Assembly (NCBI RefSeq): GCF_000236805.1
Contig: NZ_AGFX01000018.1
Coordinates: 124,001 to 188,000, forward strand
Reading direction: 5' to 3'
Source: Paenibacillus peoriae KCTC 3763
Lineage (GTDB): Bacteria; Bacillota; Bacilli; Paenibacillales; Paenibacillaceae
Length of the DNA stretch: 64,000 bases
Below are positions 51,982 through 60,983 of the stretch, piece after piece (the stretch's first letter is position 1; the number at the start of each line of letters is the position of its first letter). Below the pieces are notes generated by a model. The model was not told the origin of the DNA. It saw nothing but the letters and a program-made list of their open reading frames with translations, and did not search any database. Made by a program: the position numbers and the translations under genes.

Positions 51982-53607
51982 ATGTCCGTTCGACACCGCA
52001 AGACTACCACCCTTATGCTGGTGGCAATCCTCTTATTATCCGTTATTTTAGGCTGCGCGAAGCAGGAAAATACACCTGCATCCACCTCAACTGACGGAGC
52101 TGCCAATGAAAAGTCGATCACGCTTTCGTGGCCGCGTGACATTGGTACAATGAATCCTCACGTATACAATCCTTCCCAACTTTTTGCACAATCCATGATT
52201 TATGAGCCGTTAGTCAGCTACAAGCAAGGAGGCAAGCTGGAGCCTGCTTTGGCTGAATCCTGGACGATTTCCAAGGACGGCAAAACATATACGTTCAAGC
52301 TTCGCAAAGGTGTGAAATTTTCAGATGGAACACCGTTCAACGCAGCTATTGTCAAAAAGAACTTTGATGCAATCATGAAAAATGATAAGACGCACAGTTG
52401 GCTTGGTGTGGTAGATGTTCTCGACAAAACGGAGGTCGTGGATGACAGCACCTTCCGCTTGACGCTCAAGGAGCCGTATTATCCGGTAATTCAGGACTTG
52501 TCCGTTGTTCGTCCGTTCCGCTTTTTGGGTGAGGCCGGGTTCCCCGATGATGGGGACACCTCCAAAGGCATCAAGAAACCTGTAGGTACAGGACCTTGGA
52601 TGCTGGATGAATACAAGCAGGATGAATATGCAACCTTTAAGCGCAATCCTAATTATTGGGGCACTGCACCGAAGGTGGATAAAATTATCGTAAAAGTCAT
52701 TCCCGATAGCGAAACACGTGTCATGGCCTTTGAGAAAGGCGATCTGGACCTGATTTACGGTGAAGGTGTCATTAGTCTGGATGCCTTCAAGCAGCTTCGC
52801 GACACAGATAAGTATGTTACCAAGCTGTCCGAGCCTGTCGGCACAAGAAGCCTGCTGCTCAATTCGTCCAATCCCAAGCTGGCAGACCTCCGCGTGCGTC
52901 TGGCTCTCCAGTATGGCTTTAACAAGCAAGCGATGGTGGAAGGTGTGACCTCAGGGCTGGAGGAAAAAGCGGATACGGTTTTATCCAAAAACTATCCGTA
53001 TACGAATGTGGACTTGCAGCCCGTGGACTATGATGTGGAAAAATCCAAAGCGCTGCTGGATGAGGCTGGCTGGAAGCTGCCTGCTGGCGGTACGGTGCGG
53101 GAGAAGAATGGACAACAGCTCGATTTTGAGCTGATTTTTGATAAAACCGATCCGATTCAAAAGGCGATGGCTGAAACCATTCAGGCGGAATGGGGAGAGC
53201 TGGGTGTTAAAGTGAACCTGACCGGGCTGGAGCTGACGGTTCAAATCAAGCGCCTGAGATCCAACCAGTTTGATCTGTACTTCTGGTACAACTATGGTGC
53301 GCCTTATGATCCACATTCCTTTATTAACGTTATTGCCAAGAAGAGCTTCGGAATTTCCGAGGTGCTGAGCGCCCTTCCGATGAAGAAGAATCTGGATCAG
53401 CAAGTACACGAAGCACTCTCATCGACAGATGAAACCAAGCGCCAAGAGCTGTATGGTTCGATTCTGAAGACGCTGCAGGAGCAATCTGCGATTGTGCCTA
53501 TTTCATATATTAAGAAGACCGCGGTATATCAGAAAAAGATTACGAACTTTGTATTCCCGGCCAATCGGGATGAAAATCCGTTTGGTGGGATTGAAATCGG
53601 GAAGTAG
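51982..53607 (+). CDS. nikA: NikA-type ABC substrate-binding lipoprotein (Fur-box operon)
   Basis: 541 residues, SBP family 5. Signal peptide with lipobox LGCA near residue 24. It carries segments close to NikA/CntA as I recall them: DIGTMNPHVYNPSQLFAQSM then IYEPLV, VRPFRFLGEAGF, KPVGTGPWMLDEYKQ, NYGAPYDPHSF and IVPISYIKK. NikA/CntA bind nickel chelates or opine metallophores. Fur control suggests iron-responsive uptake of a metal-metallophore. ATG 51982 is chosen, nine bases after AAGGGG. Confidence 0.88.
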   Translation: MSVRHRKTTTLMLVAILLLSVILGCAKQENTPASTSTDGAANEKSITLSWPRDIGTMNPHVYNPSQLFAQSMIYEPLVSYKQGGKLEPALAESWTISKDGKTYTFKLRKGVKFSDGTPFNAAIVKKNFDAIMKNDKTHSWLGVVDVLDKTEVVDDSTFRLTLKEPYYPVIQDLSVVRPFRFLGEAGFPDDGDTSKGIKKPVGTGPWMLDEYKQDEYATFKRNPNYWGTAPKVDKIIVKVIPDSETRVMAFEKGDLDLIYGEGVISLDAFKQLRDTDKYVTKLSEPVGTRSLLLNSSNPKLADLRVRLALQYGFNKQAMVEGVTSGLEEKADTVLSKNYPYTNVDLQPVDYDVEKSKALLDEAGWKLPAGGTVREKNGQQLDFELIFDKTDPIQKAMAETIQAEWGELGVKVNLTGLELTVQIKRLRSNQFDLYFWYNYGAPYDPHSFINVIAKKSFGISEVLSALPMKKNLDQQVHEALSSTDETKRQELYGSILKTLQEQSAIVPISYIKKTAVYQKKITNFVFPANRDENPFGGIEIGK

Positions 53608-53653
53608 TTAAAACCAAAGGGTAACGTTCGTTTACAGAATAGGAGGACAACTT

Positions 53654-54598
53654 GTGATCAGCTATATTGCGAAACGGATGATAGCGGTCATTCCTATTGT
53701 TCTCTTTGCCACCCTCGTTACCTTTGCACTCATTCATATTTCACCGGTTGATCCGGCCGAGGCCTATTTGACAGCAGCTCACATCTATCCGACTCCGGAA
53801 ATTCTGGAGCAGAAACGGCATGAATTCGGACTGGATCAGCCTTTGCTGACACAGTATGTGCAGACGCTGCAAAGAATCAGTCGGCTGGACTTCGGCACTT
53901 CATACCTGACGAACAAGCCGGTGTGGGATGAGGTGAAGGTTCGACTGCCTGCCACTGTCGAGTTGGCCTTGAGCAGCATGCTGCTATCCATCGTGGTGAG
54001 TATCCCGCTGGGCGTGCTGGCGGCGATACGTAAGAATGGCTGGATCGACATGCTTAGTCGAGGGATTTCATATGTTGGAGCGTCTATTCCACAATTTTGG
54101 CTGGGATATCTGCTGATTTTCTTTTTCTCTGTCCGGTTGGACTTGCTGCCTGTAGAGGGGCGGGGAACGTGGCAGCATCTGGTGCTCCCCACGTTGACCC
54201 TGTCGCTGGTGCTGATTGCTCTATATACGCGCCTGCTGCGCTCCAGTGTGTTGGAGCAGCTTCAGGAAACGTATGTCCAGTATGCCAGAACCAGAGGGAT
54301 TCGTGAACGTATAATTATGCTCAAGCATGTGCTCAAAATTGCCATTGCCCCACTGATTACGGGTATGGGCATGAATCTGGGCAAGCTGCTGACTGGAACG
54401 ATTATTGTGGAGCAGGTGTTTTCATGGCCCGGTTTTGGCCGATATTTTGTGGAAGCGATTTTTAACCGGGATATTCCCGTCATACAATGCTATGTGTTTT
54501 TGGCGGCATGCCTGTTCATCGTATGCAATTTGCTCGTTGATCTGGTGCATTTGTATATGGACCCCCGAATTTCAGCGAAGGGACGAGCAGAGCAGTGA
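53654..54598 (+). CDS. nikB: NikB-type ABC permease (Fur-box operon)
   Basis: 314 residues, six membrane segments. ATLVTFALIHISPVDPAEAYL, DFGTSYLTNKPVWDEV and the docking loop VQYARTRGIRERIIMLKHVLK are NikB/DppB-like. The start is GTG 53654 with AGGAGGAC upstream. It follows the binding protein by 46 bases, and its stop overlaps the next ATG. Confidence 0.92.
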   Translation: MISYIAKRMIAVIPIVLFATLVTFALIHISPVDPAEAYLTAAHIYPTPEILEQKRHEFGLDQPLLTQYVQTLQRISRLDFGTSYLTNKPVWDEVKVRLPATVELALSSMLLSIVVSIPLGVLAAIRKNGWIDMLSRGISYVGASIPQFWLGYLLIFFFSVRLDLLPVEGRGTWQHLVLPTLTLSLVLIALYTRLLRSSVLEQLQETYVQYARTRGIRERIIMLKHVLKIAIAPLITGMGMNLGKLLTGTIIVEQVFSWPGFGRYFVEAIFNRDIPVIQCYVFLAACLFIVCNLLVDLVHLYMDPRISAKGRAEQ

Positions 54599-55428
54599 TG
54601 ATAAGGTTACGTACAATGTTCAAGGGCCAAAAAGTAATCGTGGTCTGCTCTATCGTGCTGGCGGCTCTTTTCATCATTATGGCGATAGCCCCCTGGATAG
54701 CTCCCCATGATCCGGTTAAAGTCAATTTATTGCATAAGCTGGAAGGACCTTCGAAAGAATACTGGCTGGGAACTGATCACTTGGGTCGGGACAATCTGTC
54801 CCGGCTACTATATGGAGCGCGGATTTCGCTCGGCTTTGCAACATTGATTTTCCTGTCCTCGCTTAGCATTGGTGTCGTGGTTGGATCGGTTGCAGGTTAT
54901 GTGGGCGGCTGGGTCGATAGTGTGCTAATGCGGTTCTGCGAAGGGATTATGGCGTTCCCGAATCTGGTGCTCGTGCTGGGTATTGTCGGTATTTTTGGGC
55001 CGGGTCTGATGCAGGTGCTGCTTGCCTTGATGATGGTACAGTGGGTGTATTATGCCCGAATGTGCCGCAATATGGTCGTTAGTCTGAAAGAGCGGAATTT
55101 TATCGCGGCCGCAAGGATTAGCGGCTCCTCCTCAGGAGCCATTATCCGGAGGCATATCATTCCCAATGTGCTGCGGCCGATTGTGGTTATGGGTACGCTG
55201 GAGATGGGCTGGGCGATCATGGATATTTCTGCGTTGTCTTTCCTCGGTCTGGGCATTCAGCCGCCAACTCCTGAATGGGGAGCGATGATTCATGAGGGGA
55301 CAGGATACATCCGCAGTCATCCGGAATTAATGATCTATCCGGGCGTCATGATTCTGGTGGTGGTCATGGCCTTCAATATATTGGGAGAGGCGCTGTCAGA
55401 CCGATACGGAATTTCCAAACGTCAGTAA
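54598..55428 (+). CDS. nikC: NikC-type ABC permease (Fur-box operon)
   Basis: 276 residues. APWIAPHDPVKVNLLHKLEG, WLGTDHLGRDNLSRLLYGAR, the EAA loop FIAAARISGSSSGAIIRRHI and LGLGIQPPTPEWGAMIHEG match NikC/DppC. ATG 54598 overlaps the nikB TGA; an adjacent GTG at 54595 is an alternative. It pairs with the NikB-type permease. Confidence 0.93.
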   Translation: MIRLRTMFKGQKVIVVCSIVLAALFIIMAIAPWIAPHDPVKVNLLHKLEGPSKEYWLGTDHLGRDNLSRLLYGARISLGFATLIFLSSLSIGVVVGSVAGYVGGWVDSVLMRFCEGIMAFPNLVLVLGIVGIFGPGLMQVLLALMMVQWVYYARMCRNMVVSLKERNFIAAARISGSSSGAIIRRHIIPNVLRPIVVMGTLEMGWAIMDISALSFLGLGIQPPTPEWGAMIHEGTGYIRSHPELMIYPGVMILVVVMAFNILGEALSDRYGISKRQ

Positions 55429-55447
55429 AACAGGAGTGAGAACAACG

Positions 55448-56278
55448 ATGGATGACGGGGCGAAGTCGAAGGTGCTGCAGGTCAGTGGCTTGCAGGTGAA
55501 GCTCCAAACCGGTACAGGGATGGTCCCTCTGCTGGAGCCAATTGATTTTGAATTGAAAAAGGGGCGGGTTCTAGGTCTTGTTGGCGAAAGTGGAAGCGGC
55601 AAAACGGTGACCTGTAACGCCCTGCTCCAGTTGCTGGATCGCCAGACGATGGACGTAAAAGGCAGTGTCCGTCTGAATGGGCGTGAGCTGAACGGAATAG
55701 CGGCTGAGGAGATGCGGCGTATTCGCGGCAAGGAAATCGCACTGATTATGCAAAATCCGATGAATGCTTTTATGCCCGTGTATACGATCGGGGCTCAGTT
55801 TATGGAAACCATCCGCACTCATACCGAATTGACCGCACGACAGGCCCGTAATCTTGCCATAACAGCTTTGGAAAAGATGAATTTGCCCGAACCGGCCAAG
55901 CTGTTGAAGCGATATCCGTTTCAGCTCAGCGGGGGAATGCTGCAACGCGTCATGATCGCCATTTCCATGTGCCTGCGGCCAGCGGTGGTGATCGCGGATG
56001 AACCGACAACGGCGCTCGATGTGGTAAATCAGCTCCAAGTGCTGAGAGAGCTGGACCGCTTGCGCACAGAATACGACACTTCCATTTTGCTGATCTCGCA
56101 CGATCTGGGAGTCATTTCGCAAATGGCAGATGAAGTGGCTGTCATGAAGCAGGGACGTATCGTCGAGCAGGCGGAGGTTCACCAGCTGTTCAATCAGCCG
56201 CAGCATGAATATACGAAAATGCTGCTGGATGCCAGGCCCAAGTTGTCCCTGCGGGACATGAATCAGGCAGGCGGTTAG
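55448..56278 (+). CDS. nikD: NikD-type ABC ATPase (Fur-box operon)
   Basis: 276 residues. Walker A GESGSGKTV (about residues 48-56), signature LSGGMLQRVMIA and Walker B VIADEPTTALDVVNQ are intact. It is of normal length, without the inserts seen in the paralogue at 50083. AGGAG lies 11 bases before ATG 55448; the in-frame GTG at 55436 overlaps that site. Confidence 0.92.
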   Translation: MDDGAKSKVLQVSGLQVKLQTGTGMVPLLEPIDFELKKGRVLGLVGESGSGKTVTCNALLQLLDRQTMDVKGSVRLNGRELNGIAAEEMRRIRGKEIALIMQNPMNAFMPVYTIGAQFMETIRTHTELTARQARNLAITALEKMNLPEPAKLLKRYPFQLSGGMLQRVMIAISMCLRPAVVIADEPTTALDVVNQLQVLRELDRLRTEYDTSILLISHDLGVISQMADEVAVMKQGRIVEQAEVHQLFNQPQHEYTKMLLDARPKLSLRDMNQAGG

Positions 56279-56315
56279 TCGCCTGTGGACGGTTACACAT
56301 TCAATAGGGGAGCGA

Positions 56316-57125
56316 ATGCGCGTGTTACAAGTGAAGGAAGTAACTCATAGCTATGGAAGGCGCAAATGGTTGGGCCGCTCCGAACTACGCCCCCCTGTAC
56401 TGGCCGGCGTTTCGCTTACGATAGAGAGCGGATTTTGCCTGGGCTTGCTTGGAACCAGCGGAGCGGGTAAGAGCACGCTTGGCAAGGTCATTCTGGGGCT
56501 GGAGAAGCCGCAGGAGGGTCAGGTGCTGTTTCAGGGACAGGACATTTATAATGGAAGCACACAGGCCCGCAGGAGGCTGAGACGGGATATGCAGGTCGTA
56601 TTTCAGGATTGCTATTCTGCTGTAAACCCCCGGATGACCGCCGGACAGATTATCGGGGAGCCACTGGACAATTACGAACGACTATCAGTCCAGGAGCAAA
56701 AGAGAACGATTGAGCACCTGCTGGAGCGGGTCGGTCTCAAGCCGGAGGATCGGAATAAACTTCCGCATCAGTTCAGCGGCGGACAATTGCAGCGGATCAA
56801 TATTGCACGGGCGATTGCCCTCAAGCCCAAGCTCATCGTACTGGATGAGTCTGTCAGCAGCCTGGATATGGTTCACCAGATGCATATTTTATCCCTGCTG
56901 GGAGAGCTGAAATCCTCGTTCGGATTGTCGTATCTGTTCATCACGCATGATATTCGGGCAGCTTACGCCGTCTGTGATGGCATTGCTGTGATGGAGCAGG
57001 GGAAATTGATCGAGCGCTGCGATGACAAGGATCGGATTTTTGAATCCGCTCATCCGGCTGTGCAACGGTTGATCTCGTCCATTTTGCCGGAACATCCAGC
57101 AGATCGTCTTCCACTTCATGAATGA
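56316..57125 (+). CDS. nikE: NikE-type ABC ATPase (Fur-box operon)
   Basis: 269 residues. Walker A GTSGAGKST, signature FSGGQLQRINIARAI and Walker B LIVLDESVSSLD. AGGGGAGCGA precedes ATG 56316. It is the last gene of the operon, ending just before a hairpin terminator. Gene order is the same as in the riboswitch-controlled operon, so the two operons look like paralogous units. Confidence 0.92.
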   Translation: MRVLQVKEVTHSYGRRKWLGRSELRPPVLAGVSLTIESGFCLGLLGTSGAGKSTLGKVILGLEKPQEGQVLFQGQDIYNGSTQARRRLRRDMQVVFQDCYSAVNPRMTAGQIIGEPLDNYERLSVQEQKRTIEHLLERVGLKPEDRNKLPHQFSGGQLQRINIARAIALKPKLIVLDESVSSLDMVHQMHILSLLGELKSSFGLSYLFITHDIRAAYAVCDGIAVMEQGKLIERCDDKDRIFESAHPAVQRLISSILPEHPADRLPLHE

Positions 57126-57130
57126 CAGTT

Positions 57131-57153
57131 GACCCGCAAGGGTCCTTTTTTTT
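57131..57153 (+). terminator. Rho-independent terminator
   Basis: GACCC-GCAA-GGGTC followed by C and T8, after the second ABC operon. Confidence 0.85.
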
Positions 57154-57193
57154 GTGCAGCACCAGGGTAAGCTATTGAAATCAAATTTATCTG

Positions 57194-57221
57194 TTGTATT
57201 ATTTTAATAACCCGATATAAT
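57194..57221 (+). promoter_or_regulatory. Sigma-A promoter of the amino acid ABC operon
   Basis: TTGTAT (57194-57199), a 16-base spacer and TATAAT (57216-57221), 44 bases before the ATG at 57266. Confidence 0.6.
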
Positions 57222-57265
57222 ATAAAATCATAGTAAATTACTTGGATTAAGAAGGGGTTTCATAT

Positions 57266-58075
57266 ATGAAAAAATCTGCTTTTGTTGCAGCAATTGGTCT
57301 ATCTCTTGTGTTATTAACGGGTGCCTTGAGTGGATGCTCTTCGAAGGAAGCGGCGTCAGGGGATAAGGTGATTTATGTCGGCACACAAAATGACTACCCT
57401 CCGTTTGCTTTTGTGAATGATAAAAATGAACTGACCGGATACGATGTGGATGTCATCAAGGAAATCGACAAGAAGCTGGACGGCTACAAGTTTGAGTTTG
57501 TACCTTCGGGCTGGGATGCGATATTCCTTGCACTGGATGCGAACAAAATTCAGGTGGTGGCAGATGAAGTTGCCAAAAATCCCGAGCGTGAGCAAAAATA
57601 TTTGTTCTCGGATGAGTCCTATTTCTCGGCGCAGTCGGTTATTATTGTGAAAAAGGGTAGAACCGATATTCATTCCCTCAAGGATTTGGAAGGCAAGAAG
57701 GTAGCCGCCTCGGTAGGCGATTCCTACACACAATTGCTGGAACAGTACAATGCGAAGAACGGAAATAAAATTATTTTGAAATACAATGACACAGGCACTT
57801 CGTCTGACAACCTTCAGGACGTGCAAAATGGCCGGGTAGACGCTTATGTGAATGATCCGGTTATGACGGCGGCGGCGATTAAGAAGGAAGATTTGCAGGT
57901 CGAAGCGGCAGGTGATCCTGTGCAAACGGATGATATCAATCTGGTGTTCAAAAAGGATAAGCAGGGCGAAGAGCTGAAAGCGAAAATTGACCCGATTATT
58001 AAAGAGCTTAAAACGGACGGAACGCTGAAGAAGCTGTCTGAACAATGGACAGGCGGGGAATATATCCCTCAGTAA
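57266..58075 (+). CDS. Polar amino acid ABC substrate-binding lipoprotein
   Basis: 269 residues, SBP family 3. Signal peptide with lipobox LSGC (residues 21-24). YVGTQNDYPPFAFVNDKNEL, GYDVDVIKEI and ALDANKIQVVADEVAKNPER are typical of the cystine/glutamine-type branch; VADEVAKNPERE and the NINLVFKK region resemble cystine-binding TcyA/TcyJ proteins. Cystine or a related polar amino acid is the likely ligand (inference). First of a three-gene importer. Confidence 0.88.
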   Translation: MKKSAFVAAIGLSLVLLTGALSGCSSKEAASGDKVIYVGTQNDYPPFAFVNDKNELTGYDVDVIKEIDKKLDGYKFEFVPSGWDAIFLALDANKIQVVADEVAKNPEREQKYLFSDESYFSAQSVIIVKKGRTDIHSLKDLEGKKVAASVGDSYTQLLEQYNAKNGNKIILKYNDTGTSSDNLQDVQNGRVDAYVNDPVMTAAAIKKEDLQVEAAGDPVQTDDINLVFKKDKQGEELKAKIDPIIKELKTDGTLKKLSEQWTGGEYIPQ

Positions 58076-58105
58076 CAACAATGCAATGGGTAAAGTGGGG
58101 TTCCT

Positions 58106-58822
58106 ATGGAAAAGCTGTTTGACCTTGATTATATGCTGAAAAGCCTTCCCCGGATCGTGGAATATCTCCCCGTAACACTATGGATTGCGCTATTGTCCAT
58201 GCTGCTGGGTTCGATCATCGGGTTGGCGACGGCCTTAATCCGGATATATAAGGTGCCTGTTTTGGCGCAATTGTCTACGCTGTATGTCTCATACATCCGG
58301 GGAACGCCGCTCCTCGTGCAGCTGTTCCTCGTGTATTACGGAATACCCAAATTTCTGTATTATTTTCAGAGCGAATATGGGTTCTTGCAGCAATTCAATG
58401 TCTATGTGATTCCACCCGAGCTGTTTGCGCTGCTGTCATTTTCGTTAAACCTCGGGGGGTATCTGTCGGAGACGTTCCGGGCGGCGATTAACTCAGTCGA
58501 CCGTGGGCAATTTGAGGCTGCCAATTCCATCGGGATGAGTCAGACACAGATTATGCTCAAAATTGTACTGCCACAGGCGTTGACGGTGGCTTTGCCCAAT
58601 CTGGGGAACACGCTGATCAGCACGGTGAAGGATACGTCCTTTATTTTTATGATCGGTGTCGTCGATATGATGGGACAGGCTAAAATTATGGGCGCGCGGG
58701 CGCTGGCCTTTTTTGAGGTGTATGTTGCGGTGTCTCTGATCTACTGGCTGGTGTGCATCATTATTGAACGCGGGCTTGTCGTGCTGGAGAAGCGTATTCG
58801 AATTTACGAAAGAAGTGAGTAA
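58106..58822 (+). CDS. Polar amino acid ABC permease
   Basis: 238 residues, HisM/GlnP type. YIRGTPLLVQLFLVYYG is the family signature, and AANSIGMSQTQIMLKIVLPQA the ATPase-docking EAA loop. Five to six membrane segments. It starts 30 bases after the binding protein gene and is followed by the ATPase four bases after its stop. Confidence 0.93.
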   Translation: MEKLFDLDYMLKSLPRIVEYLPVTLWIALLSMLLGSIIGLATALIRIYKVPVLAQLSTLYVSYIRGTPLLVQLFLVYYGIPKFLYYFQSEYGFLQQFNVYVIPPELFALLSFSLNLGGYLSETFRAAINSVDRGQFEAANSIGMSQTQIMLKIVLPQALTVALPNLGNTLISTVKDTSFIFMIGVVDMMGQAKIMGARALAFFEVYVAVSLIYWLVCIIIERGLVVLEKRIRIYERSE

Positions 58823-58826
58823 GGGT

Positions 58827-59585
58827 ATGATTCAACTTCATCAAATCCATAAGCATTTTGGACAGCATCACGTGTTGAAGGGTATAGACCTGACCGTAGG
58901 CAAGGGAGAAGTTGTAGTCATCCTGGGCCCGAGCGGATCGGGGAAGTCCACGCTGCTGCGCAGCATTAATTTTTTGGAGCAGCCGACTAGCGGCATCATT
59001 GAAATTGACGGTGTAAAGGTAGATGCCACCAAGGCGGGTAAAAAGGATATTCTCGGACTGCGTATGGCAACAGCGATGGTATTCCAGCAATATCAGCTGT
59101 TTAAAAATTTGAATGCACTCCATAATGTGATGATCGGTCTGACCAGTGTAAAAAAACTGGATCGCAAGCAGGCGAGGGAGATTAGTGAAGGAATTCTGGA
59201 AAAGGTCGGGTTAAAGGATCGCATGAGCTACTATCCTGCCCAGCTTTCGGGTGGACAGCAGCAGCGTGTTGCCATAGCCCGGGCTTTGGCGCTGAATCCG
59301 CAGGTGCTGTTGTTCGACGAGCCGACCTCCTCACTCGACCCTGAACTAGTGGATGAAGTACTGTCAGTCATTCAAAAAGTGGCAAGTGAAGGCAATACGA
59401 TGATTATTGTCACGCATGAGCTTGGTTTTGCGAGAGATGTAGCGGATCGGGTCGTGCTGATGGAGCATGGTGTCATCGTGGAGCAGGGTCCTGTGGAGCA
59501 GTTTTTCACCAATCCGAAGGAAGAGCGGACACGGCAATTCCTGGGCAAAGCGTTGGGGCAAAGAACGTTACAGGAGCAACCGTAA
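58827..59585 (+). CDS. Polar amino acid ABC ATPase
   Basis: 252 residues, HisP/GlnQ type. Walker [11 protein letters not shown]-loop FQQYQLF, signature [15 protein letters not shown] and Walker [14 protein letters not shown], with the switch His in [14 protein letters not shown] 58827 is used because [12 protein letters not shown] is the family start; a longer in-frame reading would overlap the permease. It completes the importer. Confidence 0.94.
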   Translation: MIQLHQIHKHFGQHHVLKGIDLTVGKGEVVVILGPSGSGKSTLLRSINFLEQPTSGIIEIDGVKVDATKAGKKDILGLRMATAMVFQQYQLFKNLNALHNVMIGLTSVKKLDRKQAREISEGILEKVGLKDRMSYYPAQLSGGQQQRVAIARALALNPQVLLFDEPTSSLDPELVDEVLSVIQKVASEGNTMIIVTHELGFARDVADRVVLMEHGVIVEQGPVEQFFTNPKEERTRQFLGKALGQRTLQEQP

Positions 59586-59666
59586 TTCCGTAAAATGACG
59601 TGGAATGGGGTAAATAAGCTTCCCTGGTCCAGTCTCATATGGAGGCGAAACGCTGTAGAGCTGGTG

Positions 59667-59708
59667 TCCTCAGAAAAATATCCTTAGAAAAATGTCCTTA
59701 GAGTAAAA
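59667..59708. repeat. Three tandem 14-bp repeats
   Basis: TCCTCAGAAAAATA, TCCTTAGAAAAATG and TCCTTAGAGTAAAA lie head to tail in the 340-base gap between the ABC operon and the asparaginase gene, directly before the terminator at 59705. No function is apparent. Confidence 0.6.
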
Positions 59709-59766
59709 AGCACGTTAGACCCATCGCAGGAGAAGGAAAACCTGCGTTTGTCTGACGTGCTTTTTG
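59705..59766 (+). terminator. Rho-independent terminator
   Basis: AAAAAGCACGT (59705-59715) and ACGTGCTTTTT (59755-59765), with inner AGAC/GTCT and CGCAGG/CCTGCG stems. It ends the amino acid ABC operon. Confidence 0.88.
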
Positions 59767-59924
59767 GGCATGTCATATATAGAAACGTAAGCTAGCTGCT
59801 CCAGCTTCATGAATGCACCATCCTTCATTAAATCTTTTCTATAGCAATGTAGCATATCACACTTATTCATGATAAATTCTAAGAACAATAAAGTGAAGAT
59901 GTAATCGGGAAGGAACATTGGCAC

Positions 59925-60941
59925 ATGAAAAAGGTTTTGTTCATCAACACAGGCGGGACGATTTCTTCCTCCTATCAGGAAAACGGCCTGACTCCGACCC
60001 AATCGGCTGAGAATATTTTAGCGGAAATTCCGGAGCTCAAGGAAATTTGCGATATTGATGCCCACAATCTGATGAGCATTGATAGCACCAATACACAACC
60101 GGAGGATTGGGCTTCCATCGCCCGGATGGTACACCGTTCCCTCGATCAATACGATGGCATCGTCATTGCACATGGTACGGATACGATGGCTTATACGGCT
60201 TCGGCCTTGAGCTTCATGCTGGGAACCGTAGACAAGCCCGTCGTTGTGACAGGTTCGCAGGTGTCCATTTTGGCCGAGCACAGCGATTCCAAAAAAAATG
60301 TAATTGACTCATTCCTGACCGCATGTGGCGACGTGGCAGGAGTTTTTGTTGTATTTAACGGTAAAATTATCAATGGCAGCCGCAGCTCCAAAATCAGAAC
60401 ACGCAGCTATAACGCTTTTGAGAGTATTAACTATCCATACATTGGCCTGGTGGAGAACGGCAAAGTGATCTATACGGAGGGCGTATTTGCGGATCGCGAT
60501 ACCGTTCGCCACCCGTATAATGACGGGTATGCATCGGAGGTATTTTTGCTGAGGCTGATTCCGGGGACGAATCCGGCGATTTTTGATGCCATTCGAAGCT
60601 TGGGTTATAAAGGCATCGTCATAGAGGGCTTTGGTATGGGCGGTGTGCCTTTCAAGGAAAGAAGCCTGATCAGCAAAATCGAGGAATTGATGAAGGACGG
60701 TATGAGCATTGTCGTGACCACTCAATGTCCCTATGAGGGCGGGGATCTGACGATTTACGAGGTAGGCCAGAAGGTACTGGAAAAGGGTGTGATTCCGGGG
60801 TATGACATGACAACGGAAGCACTTGTAACAAAAATGATGTGGGCATTGGGCCAGACCACCGATCCGGCCGGGGTAGCCAAGATTATGGCAACGAACTATG
60901 TGGACGAAGTTTCCTTGCCTACGGACACAACCTCCCTGTAA
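59925..60941 (+). CDS. L-asparaginase
   Basis: 338 residues, asparaginase/glutaminase family, cytosolic type (no signal peptide). NTGGTISS (about residues 7-14) holds the nucleophilic Thr; HGTDTMAYTA (about 85-94) the second catalytic Thr and Asp. It hydrolyses asparagine to aspartate and ammonia. The C-terminal domain (GFGMGGVPF, TTQCPYEGGDLTIYEVG) is type I-like. GGAAGGA precedes ATG 59925. It is monocistronic. Confidence 0.93.
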   Translation: MKKVLFINTGGTISSSYQENGLTPTQSAENILAEIPELKEICDIDAHNLMSIDSTNTQPEDWASIARMVHRSLDQYDGIVIAHGTDTMAYTASALSFMLGTVDKPVVVTGSQVSILAEHSDSKKNVIDSFLTACGDVAGVFVVFNGKIINGSRSSKIRTRSYNAFESINYPYIGLVENGKVIYTEGVFADRDTVRHPYNDGYASEVFLLRLIPGTNPAIFDAIRSLGYKGIVIEGFGMGGVPFKERSLISKIEELMKDGMSIVVTTQCPYEGGDLTIYEVGQKVLEKGVIPGYDMTTEALVTKMMWALGQTTDPAGVAKIMATNYVDEVSLPTDTTSL

Positions 60942-60983
60942 GGGAGGTTGATCGCTGTAACTGCCGAAGACATCGAGTTAACG

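Noticed and set aside
57181-57265. CymR-type cysteine regulator site before the amino acid ABC operon
   Set aside because: Some AT-rich similarity near TTACTTGGATTA, but the match is too weak to call.
57356-58081. 241-codon minus-strand ORF opposite the amino acid binding protein
   Set aside because: It lies fully antisense to a family 3 binding protein gene with intact lipobox, and has no own ribosome site.
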